64,000 nt of DNA from Bipolaris cookei (GCA_002286855.1 NRSV01000005.1:248001-312000); one strand, 5' to 3'. Numbered from the stretch's first letter, positions 23,501 through 34,733 are shown. A program made the numbers and translations. The notes: generated from the sequence alone by a model not told the origin.

Positions 23501-24102
23501 GAGCTACATGACATGAATACCTTGAAGAAACATGTGTTCAAAGTGCACCACAAAGACACGGTCGGCAACACTTTGAACTGCCTGTGGGATGGTTGCAGCA
23601 AAGATACCCATTCACCTTCTTTTGACCTGGAGAGCAACTGGCGCAGCCATGTACAGCAAGCGCACTTTGATCCGCTGTTATGGGAGCTTGGCGATGGACC
23701 GGCCAGTGGTCTCTCTGGTAAGGAAGATGATTGAAGAAGAGCTTGGATTGACATGAGAGAAAGGATCTGACAATGTGCAATCTAGACTCACATGACTCTG
23801 ATGTTTATCTTAGCGATGCGCAAGGTCGATAAGTTACTCCACGCATTACAGTCGACCCCGAACGCCTAGAGGCACTTAGTTTGTCTCCACTAGGTTTACT
23901 ATCACGAGGTCGCGGACGGCCTCGAAAACGCACCCTAGAGCAAGAAGCTCATGACGCACATGATAGGCTCGTGTCGCTGAAGATGCGTATAGGAGGACCG
24001 GGTATGGATCGTGGAGGGGCAACACTTGTGAACAATAAGCGGCGAAGAGGTCTTATTGATATCAATGAGACAGAAGAGGAGATTGTTAACGTGGAGGACT
24101 GA
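20549..24102 (+). CDS. C2H2 zinc-finger / AT-hook nuclear protein
   Basis: Two exons, join(20549..23717,23852..24102), give 1139 residues. The first exon alone would end at a stop just past a GTAAGG donor. Splicing to TTACAG at 23851 keeps the frame and adds 83 residues with a second AT-hook (RGRGRPRKR). Order of features: Gln/Ser/Thr-rich disordered N-terminus (1-280); a charged helix EEERIAAETRKLEEERRRQ near 293-320; a conserved-looking helical block near 475-545; a Pro/Ala repeat (PAPAPAPAP) near 615; a second helical block near 725-800; an AT-hook KKKGRPVGW near 906; and two C2H2 fingers near 973-1050. It is probably a chromatin or transcription regulator with no named homologue that I recognise. 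Confidence 0.85.
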
Positions 24103-24432
24103 ACCACACGACAGTGCTTTGTGCGGTTTATTCAACACTACTCTCTTGGGGATTTTTTTACAAGTACGCGTATACCCAGTAGGAGCACGATGCAGCATTG
24201 GATTGGCAGTGAGTGTGTATTAAGGAGATCGGGAGCCACATTGTACTTTATGATAGCCAGACGAATCAAGCATTCCGGCGACTATAATCGCTTGAGAAAC
24301 CAAAGTTATATACGCCTGAACGCCCTGCACTTGGACTAACAAGCTTCCTTTTTGCGAGACGGGTATCATCTCTAACTCGCAACATGTATGCAATTGTGTG
24401 TCTCTTATCAATGGCTAACCATGCTGCACTCT

Positions 24433-24582
24433 TCATGCCTTGACCTTTGCTCCCGCAGCCCTTGGCTTCTCAACCTTGTGATCGTCGGAGTTGACTTCAA
24501 GGAAGTGATAGACGACGATAAGCAGCATGGCAGCGCTTCCAAGGAAGATTGCGAGCGAGTAGAGTTGGGAGTCTGTAATCAT
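24433..24582 (-). CDS. OST4: Oligosaccharyltransferase subunit OST4
   Basis: A 49-residue single-exon gene. The protein begins MITDSQLYSLAIFLGSAAML and continues LIVVYHFLEVN, one membrane helix near residues 8-27, followed by a short Lys-rich tail. This matches the small Ost4 family in length, topology and the conserved MIxDxQL start. Ost4 sits in the ER membrane and tethers the catalytic STT3 subunit to Ost3/Ost6 in the N-glycosylation complex. It lies between the tail-side of the C2H2 gene and the divergent TMA46 gene. Confidence 0.92.
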   Translation of the reverse strand: MITDSQLYSLAIFLGSAAMLLIVVYHFLEVNSDDHKVEKPRAAGAKVKA

Positions 24583-25054
24583 CTTGAACGTAACCGCGCG
24601 TCGAATCGAGCTCGATGGCTAGTGGTAAGGCGTGGTAAGGCGTGGGGACGCGCTGCGGAGTTGTTAGTAACACAAATCAGCAACGTAAAAAATGGCAATA
24701 TCTCACATAAACTAGGCGCAATGCAAGGACTTAAAAGTCGGGAATGTCAGGGCGGTATTGGTTGCGTACGTAGTGATTGACTATTGGGGCTCATGTCAAG
24801 GCCACCTTGAAGCTTCGGGAATGTCGGCGAGCGCCAGGGCTGGCTCTAGCGCAAGGTCCTCCGCCACTTGAAAATCCACCCCACACAGCGTCATTCTCAC
24901 TTTGACGCCCACAAAGCCCAGGCACCATATCCCCCATCAACCATCTACCGTCCACCGTCGCATTTGGCACGAGTCCGTCCCCGAAACTACGTGAACCCAC
25001 TCATCATCCTTCCAACCCCTACTGTCTTTACAAACCAACGCAAACTAAGTAAAC
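24583..25054. promoter_or_regulatory. Divergent promoter, OST4 / TMA46
   Basis: 472 bp between two divergent housekeeping starts. The TMA46-proximal side is pyrimidine-rich in places (catcatccttccaacccct), common before fungal start codons. A direct duplication gtaaggcgtg occurs at about 24625-24645. Confidence 0.5.
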
Positions 25055-26132
25055 ATGGCACCTAAGGGCAAGGGCGATCAGCCCAAGGCGAAGAAGGTCG
25101 TTGTGGACAAGACCTTTGGTATGAAAAACAAGAAGGGGGGAGCCGCCCAGAAACAGATTGCGCAGATCAAAGCCACGGCCGCATCGGGAGGTACGCCGGA
25201 TGAGAAGCGCAAGGCGGCGGAGAAGGCACAGCGCGAGAAGGAAAAGGCCGCGGCTGAGGCAGCGCGCAAAGAAACCGCTGAGCTCTTCAAGCCAGTGCAA
25301 GTTCAGAAGGTTCCATTCGGAACCGATCCGAAGACAGTACTGTGCCAATTCTTCAAGAAGGGCAACTGCGAAAAGGGCAAGAAGTGCAAGTTTAGTCATG
25401 ACCTGGCTATTGAACGCAAGACCGAGAAGAAGAGTTTGTATACCGACAGCAGAGACCAAGAGAAGACAGAGGATGAGGAGCGCAAGAAGAAGGACAACAT
25501 GGACGACTGGGACGAGACCAAGCTGCGACAAGTCGTCCTGAGCAAGCATGGAAACCCCAAAACCACAACAGACAAAGTGTGCAAGTACTTTATCCAGGCC
25601 ATCGAAGACCAGAAGTACGGTTGGTTCTGGACATGTCCAAACGGTGGAGACAAGTGCTTCTATAAACACTCTCTCCCACCCGGGTAAGTTTAAACTGTTG
25701 CTGTTGATACCAGGATGTAAACTAACAGGCCATAGCTTCGTCATCAAGACCAAAGAGCAGCGCGCAGCTGAGAAGGCCCTTATGGCCAACTCCCCTCTCA
25801 ACACTCTCACGCTCGAAGACTTCCTCGAGTCAGAACGTCACAAACTCACCGGAAAACTTACGCCCGTTACTCCAGAAACGTTTGCCAAATGGAAGAAGGA
25901 GCGTGTCGACAAGAAACAGGCCGAAGAAGAAGCTAAGAGGCTTAAGGAGGCCACTGGTAGGGCTATGTTTGAAAAGGGTGACTGGGCTCAAGACAGCGAC
26001 GAGGATAGCAGCGATGGTGAAGCCGAAGACGAATGGAATCTGGAATCCATGAGGAGAGAGACGGAAGCTGCACGGGCAAGGAAGGAAGAAGAGCGCATTG
26101 CTGCCTCCATGGAGAATATGACCGTTTCTTGA
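25055..26132 (+). CDS. TMA46: CCCH zinc-finger translation factor TMA46 (ZC3H15/DFRP1)
   Basis: Two exons, join(25055..25683,25736..26132), give 341 residues. The intron has a GTAAGT donor and an ACTAAC branch site. The N-terminus is Lys/Ala-rich and helical (residues 1-85). CCCH finger 1 is C97-x7-C-x5-C-x3-H. Finger 2 is CKYFIQ ... CPNGGDKCFYKH near residues 174-205. The C-terminal half (EFxxKxxTPVTPETFAKWKKER-like segment, then an acidic stretch) is the DRG-family-regulatory region. The yeast homologue binds the GTPase Rbg1 and associates with translating ribosomes. Length and order match that family closely. Confidence 0.93.
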
Positions 26133-27748
26133 ATGCCGTCAACTTATTCCAAGTCAGAGACTCATCGAGGGGCCGAGAAAGGAAGAGGCGACGAGAGCTT
26201 GCCGGCTGCCACACAATGCTGAAAAAGCTTGCAGGGCAGGACGAGTACCGCTATGGCAAGAAACCGATTGGTTGTCCTTGTACACCTGTCGCCGTAGCTA
26301 CGGGATGATCCTAAGCCTTGTCACTCCATGTGCAATATTGTCTACAATGGCGGATCATCAGACTCGATTGGCCTTTGTGTCATTTGGCGCTGGCGTCTCG
26401 GTTTGTTGAGAATTCAGGTATCATTGTATGGGGTTACGAAATATAACTACGCTTGCATGAGTACCATGCTATGTTTGATTTATAGGATGCATCATTGCGA
26501 GGGGTTTGTCGTAATGTTTTTGTAGAGAGAATCTGGAATATCTCACTAGTAGTCTCATATCAATCCGAGTATCTATAGTATGATGTTGATGTCGCATATA
26601 TCAAGCTAATTGCATGACTTTCTGACGGTAGTGCGTCTCTGCTCAAGGTTGCTTGTTCTCATATTCTGGGCGAGCGCTCAGAGGAAGCATGTGAATACCT
26701 ACTCCATATCATACTGCTATCTCTACTAAGATGAAATGATTACATTACGCGTGTGTTCTGAAGGCTATTTCAACAAGATCTTCGGGCATGCATCGTTCTA
26801 TCCAATGGCGGTGAGCGTAATGCTAGTCTACGGGGAATCACATGCTATTCTCGGACCGAAATGCATATCAGCACGTTGTACATACAAAATCTACCAAGAA
26901 GGAAAATGTACATCACGGATAGGAGAAACCGTAACTGAGATAGTGAGATCGGAAAGTGGTGTGTGTTTGGTTGTCTACTCTTTACCTGGGGTAATTTGGG
27001 ATTTCTTGTCCGAAATGCCGATCTATGACTAACTGGCCATGAAGACCGATCATTCTACAAAGCCAAAATAGACAACTGACACAGGCAAAAAGCCCAGAGC
27101 ACCTCAAGGGAAGTAGATACGGTAAGTAGAGGCGCCGAGAGTGGAGTTTGTACTATGCGACTTGTCATCAAAGGATCACTCGCAGGTTAGCCAAGTCCGA
27201 GGTTTGCGCGAGCAGCCCAAACCGCATGCAGCCACACTAGACACCAACAGGGCAAGGACAGCTGTATTCCTGGGACTCAATTGCCGCGCTTCTGTTCCGC
27301 CCACACTTCTAGTCGTCCCCGCAGCATGACGGCACGCGTGCTCGGCCATGCTGCTGTGGTGTACCAAGTCCCATATACTGGGGCTCTCTTGCATCCGATT
27401 TTATTGCCGGCCACCTTGCAATCCCGATGTGCGTTGCCTTGAATCCCGTCTTGCACTAGTCCGGCTTGGTCACGGATGGCGTCGGTGTAAGGGTAGAGCG
27501 TTCTTTCTTTAAAGAGCGCTGACCGGCTACACTGGATGCTAACCATTTAACCAATATTCCCACCATTCTCTCATCTTCTTTTTCTTGTACTTTTACACTC
27601 AGCTGTACTAGCAGTTTGTATCTCTGTATAGTCCAAGTGCAAGAGGCTTTCTTCTGATTCCCATCTTACATCGCGGCGGCATTCCATATCCCTTTATCTA
27701 TACCGCCACACTTTTTAACTTCAAAGTCACTGAAGGGGAAAAGAAGCC
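26133..27748. other. 1.6-kb intergenic region
   Basis: No gene supported; the longest frame (98 codons at 26736-27032) has no motif. The last 200 bp (pyrimidine-rich, ctttttcttgtacttttacactc) look like the promoter and leader of the monooxygenase gene. Confidence 0.5.
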
Positions 27749-29696
27749 ATGGTAGAAAACTACGACGTTGTTATTGTTGGCGCGGGGCCCGTCGGTCTTT
27801 GTCTCGGAACCTGCCTGGCAAGATGGGGTTACAAAGTCAAGCACATTGACAACAGACCAGAACCTACCGCTACCGGTCGAGCCGACGGTATCCAGCCGCG
27901 CTCACTGGATCTTCTGAGGAACATGGGCCTCAAGCGCAAGATTATGGAGTACGAGCCAGCAAAAGTGTACGAGGTCGCTTTCTGGGATCCAGCACAAAAA
28001 GGTATCCACAGGACAGGCACATGGGCTAGTTGCCCCAAGTTCATCGACGCACGATACCCTTTTACCACCTTGCTGCACCAAGGTATGATTGAGCGGACTT
28101 TTATCGGGGATATCGAGAAGAACGGTGGTAAGATTCAAAGACCGTGGACGATCACGGGGTTCAAGAATGATGACAAGGACAAGACATATCCTGTTGAGGT
28201 CCAACTTGCGCATGTGGATGGCACAGCTAAGGAGACCGTTCGAGCAAAGTACCTCTTCAGCGGAGAGGGTGCAAGGAGTTTTGTCAGAGAGCAACTGGGT
28301 ATCAATATGATCTACAAGGATCCCATTGCTCACGTCTGGGGAGTCATGGACGGCGTTGTCAGGACAAATTTCCCTGATATCAAGGTATGTGCTCCCAAGT
28401 TTCTGCTGGTATCAATTCTTTTATATATTGACAGGATTTTAGATGAAATGCACAATCCACTCTGACGCTGGATCTATCATGATTATTCCCCGCGAGAATA
28501 ACATGGTACGCCTGTACATTCAAGTAGCATCCTCAACCGACAAGGACTGGAATCCCCGCAAGACTGCTACAGCGGAAGAGGTCCAAGCCCGCGCCAAGGA
28601 GATTTTCAAGCCATACACCGTCTCTTGGGATCGTGTAGAATGGTACTCTGTCTACCCCATCGGCCAAGGTATCGCGGAGCGTTACACTCTCGACGAGCGC
28701 ATATTCATGGGTGGTGACGCATGCCATACTCACAGCCCCAAGGCCGGCCAGGGCATGAATACCGCATTCCTCGACGCCGTCAACTTTGCCTGGAAGATCC
28801 ATCATGTAGAGAGCGGCTGGGCCCCGCGTTCCCTACTCTCCACTTATGAATCCGAACGCAAGCTCATCGCCGAAACCCTTCTCGACTTCGACGCCCGCTA
28901 CGCCAAACTCTTCTCCACCCGCATCCCCTCCGCGGGTGAAGTTGCCGGCGCCTCCGCCAAAGAAGTCCCCGAAGACAACGAATTCATCAAGACCTTCAAA
29001 GCCAGCTGCGAATTCACAAGCGGCTACGGCGTAGCCTACAACCCCAACCTCGTCAACTGGGGCCCCCAGCACCCCGCACAGCACCCCCTCATCCTCTCCT
29101 ATCCACAAGGCACCACCCAGCGAACAGGCCGCATTCTAACCCCAGCAACCGTCACCCGCGTCGTCGACGCCAACGTTGTGCACCTCGAGCAAGAAATCCC
29201 CTTCAACGGCTCCTACCGCATCTTCATCTTCGGCGGCACCCTTGCCAAATCCAGCACCGCCCTCAAAGACCTCGCCACAAACATGTCGTCCCCAACTTCC
29301 TTCTTCAACGCTTTCCTGCACCCAGATATCAAAGACAAAGATCGCTACCACGAGCGACACAATCCCCACTCCGACTTCTTGTCCCTAGCCCTTGTCTTCG
29401 CGGAGCAGCGATCGAAAATCGAGATTGACGAGCAGTTGCCGCAGCCGTTTGCACGATATGCGGATCATGTTTATGCGGATGATGTGTGGGATCAGCGTGT
29501 TCCGGATGCGAAGGCCGCCGCGCACGCGAAGATGGGGCTCGATCAGGAGACCGGGGGTGTGGTTGTCGTGCGCCCTGATGGGTATGTGGGTGTTGTGGTG
29601 AAGCTGAAGGAGGGCAAGGGCACATATGAGGCGCTGGATGCGTGGTTTGGCGTTGTTACTGGGAAGAAGTTGGGGGGTGAGCGGGCGAGTTTGTAA
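27749..29696 (+). CDS. FAD-dependent phenol-hydroxylase-type monooxygenase
   Basis: Two exons, join(27749..28384,28443..29696), give 629 residues, the usual length for this family. The FAD-binding motif VIVGAGPVGLCLG is at residues 9-21, a DG-type segment follows (RADGIQPRSLDLL), and the second FAD motif GDACHTHSPKAGQGMN lies near residue 303. The last 180 residues form the thioredoxin-like C-terminal dimerisation domain (VVVVRPDGYVGVV). Family members hydroxylate phenol, resorcinol or 3-hydroxybenzoate using NADPH and O2, but the substrate here cannot be chosen. No other catabolic gene lies beside it. From 28860 the codons become strongly C-ending, then G-ending after 29400, a base-composition shift inside one frame. 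Confidence 0.92.
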
Positions 29697-30319
29697 GGAT
29701 GGTGGGTTGGATTTTTTTGGGAAATGATGTTGCATAGCGTATGGTTTATTTTTATGTATACTTTCAATAATGACAGTTGATTGATTAAACGTGTGAATTG
29801 TGGATTGCCCTTTGTACCAAATGTGTAGATTGGCTGTGCAAGGAATGTGGTAGGCTGATAGCGATTTTCGGATGGGAAGCCGATATCTTGGTATGGAATC
29901 CACATGCTCAAGGGAACAGTGAGGGGATATGTTACGAAAACCAAGTCATGGTATCATCCCATGCTTGAAATGTGATTGAAGCATGGACGATAGAACATGA
30001 GTAAGACAAATGAGCCACAAATGACTATCAGTCAACGGTCCAAAACCAATCCAGCTCCCTGCTTTACTTCAGAACAAAATCTTATTGTATGTCGCCACGT
30101 GTGTCATGAATCCCGTCAGTGTCAAAAACTCTGCAAATACGAATTAGTTGCTAGGGCGATACTTGTGTTTTCCAATGCCAATACTAATCCAGACATGAAA
30201 GATTGATATAAAAAATCCTAGTCTCTAACTTATAGTTCCAAAAATGTCTGTGCACACGTATCTTTATATAGCTTTCTGCTCCCCAACGCCCCATCCATCC
30301 CATCTCCCCACCCCAACTT
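29697..30319. other. Intergenic region between convergent genes
   Basis: The 3' flanks of the monooxygenase and the thioesterase genes. No gene seen. Confidence 0.5.
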
Positions 30320-31374
30320 CTAATTGACTACCCTCTTCAACTGCGCCGCCTGTCTCGGCTCAATAAACAGTGCCTCAGCCTCCGTAAGCACAACCCCATC
30401 CTTCTTCCCCTGGTCCCACTCCTCGGCCTTGGGCAGCGTCTCGAGCCGTCCCTTAACCCACGCCTTCCTGCCCTCGACTTTTGTCGTCTCAGCATGCAGG
30501 GCTACAATTTGGCCCGCCATGCAGGGTGCCTTGTAGTTTATTGTCAGGCTGGCTGTTACACCGACCTTGTTGGGGAGCGCGGGGAAACAGCAGCGTGCAA
30601 GGCCCTCGTCGAGAAGTGTGGCTAGGAGACCTCCGTGTACGATACCTGGGTGTCCGCATAGCGCGCTGCCGAGGTACTGTATCGAAACAAACTGTGAGCC
30701 ATCGGTTGTGGAGAATTGGAGGGGTGGTGAGGCGATCTTGTCGGGTCCAAGGAGTGTTCCTCCGGTCAGATTCTGGGCGCGAAGTTGCTCGGGGATCTTG
30801 AGATGGGGGCGTGCGGCAATGAATTTGGGGCATGCAAGCAGGCTCTTGGTGAGCGGGTGCTCAAATATGCTCTTCTCGATCTCTAAGACTTCTTCGGTGG
30901 AGGGGTTGAAAAGTTCGAGGGTCTCAGCATCCGTCGGTGGGTTGGCGAGCTCTTGGAGGGACTGGACTGCGGGGGCGCCAGCCATGATGAAGCCGGTGGT
31001 GAAGGTGAGGAGTGTGAGAGTGAGGGCAATGGGTAGGCGTATGTAGATAGGGCGTTTGGTCGCAGGACTCGGGTTAGGAGAAGGTGGTGGGGTCGAATGA
31101 GCAGTATGCGATTGTCGGGGCAGAGATGCTACAAGAGTTATTTAGTTAAGGGTCTATAGGCTGCATATTGATTGTCGCAACAGACAGAGCGAGTGGACTT
31201 ACTAATATCACTCTGTTGCCTTATCTGTCTCGAAATGTATGCCCACTTTGCCTGCGAGACAATTCCATCTTTTATACCAGGCCGGCTGACTTCGTGCCGC
31301 GCCAATGGCGGCCTACTACAGGTACCCCGACAGCGACCCACATGCCTAAATATGGCCGATCTTGTGGATAACAT
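30320..31374 (-). CDS. Mitochondrial membrane-anchored hotdog thioesterase
   Basis: Two exons, complement(join(30320..31128,31203..31374)), give 326 residues; the phases agree across a GTAAGT...CTAAC...TAG intron. The first exon supplies an Arg/Ser-rich presequence (MLSTRSAIFRHVGRCRGTC) and the second starts with a Pro-rich linker and a membrane helix (IRLPIALTLTLLTFTTGF, residues 87-104). The hotdog domain carries the signature HPGIVHGGLLATLLDE and the strand GVTASLTINYKAP, typical of the PaaI/4HBT thioesterase superfamily. The likely location is the inner mitochondrial membrane with the domain on one side. The acyl-CoA substrate is unknown. A shorter start at Met106 would give only the soluble domain. 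Confidence 0.85.
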
Positions 31375-32126
31375 GGCTTTTTCGTGCCCAGAAACAGAGA
31401 ATTTCCGGCCTAGTCGTTTGTTGCGATCCGAGTCGGTGAGCGTCTAGCGATAGAGGGTTCCGCGTTCAGCTCGGACCTTCGGAATGATGTGCCTCGGCTC
31501 AGGGAAAGTCCGCCGTTTCATGCATCCTTTGTAAGGCAATTTCCTCTGTAGCTGGCCAAGACAAAGGACGGAGCACCAACAGCCATGTTTGTTCAAGGCT
31601 CGGCCGATGCCATGGTGAATAGCCTCCTTTTTCTTTCACTGGGAACCCCCTATCTTTTTGCGGGATGTCGTCGATACTCATTTACACACATACCTTTGGA
31701 ACTGATGGGAAACTCCAGATTCTAGACACCACCTACATTAATAGAAGCAATGCTCAGCGCGAATTCATCTCATGCGTATCGATTTTGGGCTTTTTCCCCA
31801 CAGCCTTTTTTGTAGCATGCTATAGGCTGACCATATCCCCTTTACATCGATCCATTTAATCGTCGTACTATACATACAGAGTTGAGAAGTGTGTCATGTC
31901 GAACGCCGTGTCCATCTGTAGCGCTCGTCTATCCACTTCCATGACCCAGGGAACAAATCAAACTACCCAGCGTACAGACTGGGTTCATAATAAAACAAGA
32001 TAGCATAATCTTTTGAACGCCAAAGATGCCGGGAGAATAGAAGCGTAAATGTGAAGATGTGAACGGGGACGTAGTCGTACAGTAGCAAGTGCAAATGAAA
32101 GGAAAGGAATCGAGGTAGCGAGTAGC
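31375..32126. other. Intergenic region
   Basis: 751 bp holding the promoter of the thioesterase gene on the left and the 3' flank of TIM44 on the right. No gene seen. Confidence 0.5.
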
Positions 32127-33836
32127 TCAGTAGTAATCTCTGGCACTCTTTTGCAGCTCGATCAGTCGCCATCCTCTTGTCTCAGGATTGTTGACATCTT
32201 CTGGTATCCTGGTAACACCAATGGCGTATGTCACCTGTTGGACTTTGTCGTCCATCCCAGAAGCCAGCTCTCCGCTCTTCGCATTGCGGTAGACGTGCAC
32301 CTCTTGGGTTCTGCACGTGAGGATGAAGACAGGGATCTCTCCAGGCTCCAGAAGTTTTGCGTTGAGAACATCGACACCGCGGATGTCCACAATCTTTCCG
32401 TCAGACTTGAGACCAGCAGCTTGGTATTGCTGCATCAGTGCAGCGTAAACGGAGTACTGGGCTGCCGACAGCCACTCCTTCAGAACAGCGATGTCGCCCT
32501 TGACATAAGCATCCAAAACCTCAGGCAGGATGTATTCGCGCATCTCAGTTAGGAAAGACTCCATCTGGAAGTTGGGATCCATTTCCCTGAATTTCTTGAT
32601 AACCATTGCTGTTTCGTTTTCGGCGAAGAAACCAGTGATGCGGTCCGAGATGCTACGAGCCGTCTCAATGAGGGGGTTGTCAGACTCCCTGTAGACAGCT
32701 TTCATATTGAAAAATCCTTGGGCGAGCTTGGAATTGTCCTTCCACTCCCTCCAGACTTCTTTGTACTTCGCGTCCTTGTGTAATGTTACATTAGTACCGG
32801 CACTGTACAATGTTAGTCAAGAAGTATCAAGTTGTTAGAGACAATCTCACTTTGGGTCCTCTTCCATTGGCCCAAGAGCCTTGCCGCCAGTTCGCTTGAG
32901 CTCGTTGAGCTCACGCAACTCTCGCCTCTTCCTGCGCTCTTCCTTTTCGACCCAGCCACCATATCTTGATGAGCTGCCATCATCAATGGTCTCTTTTACA
33001 GCCTGAAAAGCCTTCGTCTGTCGTACTGGTCTTGTTGCGTATTCAATACCGCTTCCAGTAACCCTAGCAGCAGCACGCACACCCTTCACAGGCATGGTAT
33101 CCCACGTCCAAGCCGCACCCTGACCCACAGCTGATGCAGTCGCTTTCAGTGCCTCCGTTGTCTTTGTCTTTGCAGCCTCAGAGATTTGGCCAGCTCTTTG
33201 GACATTTGGGTTCTGTTGGAAATCGTGCAGCGCGCCGCCCAATTGCTTTGTACCCTCGTTCCAGTCTTTTGAAGCCTGGAATTCTTGCTTCAGCGTCTCA
33301 GTGAAAACTTGCCAGGGAGTCTTGTCACCGTGGGGTGGAGGTGGAGGTGCATCCTGCTTCTCTTTCTTATGACCCTCCTCACTTTCCTTTTGCTCGCCCG
33401 ACTCCTCCTCGCCCTCCTTCTTTTCCTTTGCTTCCTCACCCTCTTTCTTTGTGGCTTCCTCTGCAGTGCTGCCCTCGGAGGTTGTAGACTGCTTAGCCTC
33501 CGATTGCGGCGCCGGCTCTTCGTTCTTTACACCCTTTTGCTTTTGTGCTTGCTCGTACAGGGCGGACCGAGAAGAAAAGTGGCGGGCATATTCGGAGGAT
33601 GTGCGGAAGAGGACATCGTGGGGCAGGAAATTACTGCGAAGAAATGGTTGTGGTGAAGCCGAGGACACTAATGGCATCGAGGTGCGTGAGACGGAGCCTT
33701 GCGGCGTCCGAAGTAATGTCGATATCCGTCTATAGGATGTAGCCCTTGCGTATGCGGTTGCTGGTGTTGCGGCGGCGGCGGGTTGTATGCTCCATCGCGC
33801 ACTGGCGGCAAATGTGCTTGCAGTCGGCGGTCTCAT
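32127..33836 (-). CDS. TIM44: Mitochondrial import inner membrane translocase subunit TIM44
   Basis: Two exons, complement(join(32127..32802,32851..33836)), give 553 residues. The N-terminus is a long Arg/Ser/Ala-rich presequence. Residues about 95-165 are a very Glu/Lys-rich linker. A helical region with WQVFTETLKQEFQASKDWNEG follows. The second exon encodes the Tim44 domain (REWKDNSKLAQGFF, FLTEMREYILPEVLDAYVKG, EIPVFILTCRTQEVHVYRNA). TIM44 recruits mtHsp70 to the TIM23 channel on the matrix side. The length is slightly above the yeast protein owing to the linker. It is divergent from MRPS18, another mitochondrial gene. Confidence 0.95.
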
Positions 33837-34079
33837 GCTCTGGAAGGGATTAATGCAGAATCTCGAGTCTCAAGTTTCAGCGTGTGACTGGCCCAGGAGT
33901 GGTGCGATCAAATTGAGGCCGCGGCAAATGTTGAGTGAAAACGTCAGGCGGCATTGCCATCTTTTTCCGCATCGGCCATTCGGCAATGCCAAGCATCGTA
34001 ACTTCGCAACTTTCTTTGACCTTCTAGCCCACCAATGTTTCTGCAGTCTTGATTGGGGCGTCTGTCACTACCACCAAAC
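33837..34079. promoter_or_regulatory. Divergent promoter, TIM44 / MRPS18
   Basis: 243 bp separate the starts of two genes for mitochondrial proteins, so a common promoter region is likely. A GGCCATTCGG/GGCAATG-rich segment at about 33950-33990 is a candidate shared site; no factor can be named. Confidence 0.6.
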
Positions 34080-34733
34080 ATGGCTCATAACACCGTGTTA
34101 CGGGCGTTTCGATCCCTCACATGTACAATTGTTACATCATGCCGGCATGCGCAATCGCTGCGACCATTCACCCACAGTACACGAGCCCTCAATGCAGCGC
34201 CGACCGACCGTAATAAACCAGACCAGTCAATGGACTCATTGCTCTCGAACGTATCCCAAAATTTTTATCAAGCGGGACAAGACCAATTCTCGACCCTCAT
34301 CCCGAGCGCAGACGGCTTTCCCAGAGTCGGCAACCTTGTCCAACGCGAATGGGAAGAAGACGACAAGCACAAACTACACGTCTACGCAACCAAACACAAC
34401 ACACATCTGTGCCTTACCAGACCCAATCGTGATCCATTGATCTCAGTATCATGTGGCAACATTGGGTTCAGGAAAGCGGGGAGAGGCTCGTATGACGCTG
34501 CCTATCAGTTGGCGGCATTCTTGATGAACAGAATCCAGGACAAGGGCTTGTTGCCACAAATCAAGAAATTAGAATTGGTGTACAGGGGGTTCGGCCCAGG
34601 AAGAGAGGCTGTCACAAAGGCAATATTGGGCGCCGAGGGAAAGAAGATACGGCCATTGATTGTCAAATTGGCAGACTCGACGAGGTTGAAGTTTGGCGGA
34701 GTGAGAAGCAAGAAGCCAAGGAGATTGGGTTAG
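34080..34733 (+). CDS. MRPS18: Mitochondrial small-subunit ribosomal protein uS11m
   Basis: A single exon of 217 residues. The frame is open further upstream, but the first ATG is at 34080, followed by an Arg/Ser/Thr-rich presequence (MAHNTVLRAFRSLTCTIVTS). The conserved uS11 body appears as NTHLCLTRPNRDPLISVSCG, GRGSYDAAYQLAAF and YRGFGPGREAVTKAILG. The C-terminal GGVRSKKPRRLG is the classic uS11 end that contacts rRNA. It corresponds to yeast Mrps18 rather than to cytosolic Rps14. Confidence 0.93.
   Translation: MAHNTVLRAFRSLTCTIVTSCRHAQSLRPFTHSTRALNAAPTDRNKPDQSMDSLLSNVSQNFYQAGQDQFSTLIPSADGFPRVGNLVQREWEEDDKHKLHVYATKHNTHLCLTRPNRDPLISVSCGNIGFRKAGRGSYDAAYQLAAFLMNRIQDKGLLPQIKKLELVYRGFGPGREAVTKAILGAEGKKIRPLIVKLADSTRLKFGGVRSKKPRRLG

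Noticed and set aside
25028..25810. 260-codon minus-strand frame
   Set aside because: It is antisense to TMA46. Its Leu-rich product is what a Lys/Glu-rich gene gives on the opposite strand.
26736..27032. 98-codon plus-strand frame in the long gap before the monooxygenase
   Set aside because: It has no motif, no promoter-like context and no neighbour exon in phase.
29385..29903. 172-codon minus-strand frame
   Set aside because: It is antisense to the C-terminal domain of the monooxygenase. Its His/Pro/Thr-rich sequence is a shadow of G-ending codons.
27749..31374. Monooxygenase plus thioesterase as an aromatic-degradation cluster
   Set aside because: The thioesterase has a mitochondrial leader and there is no ring-cleavage or transporter gene nearby. 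The adjacency is probably chance.
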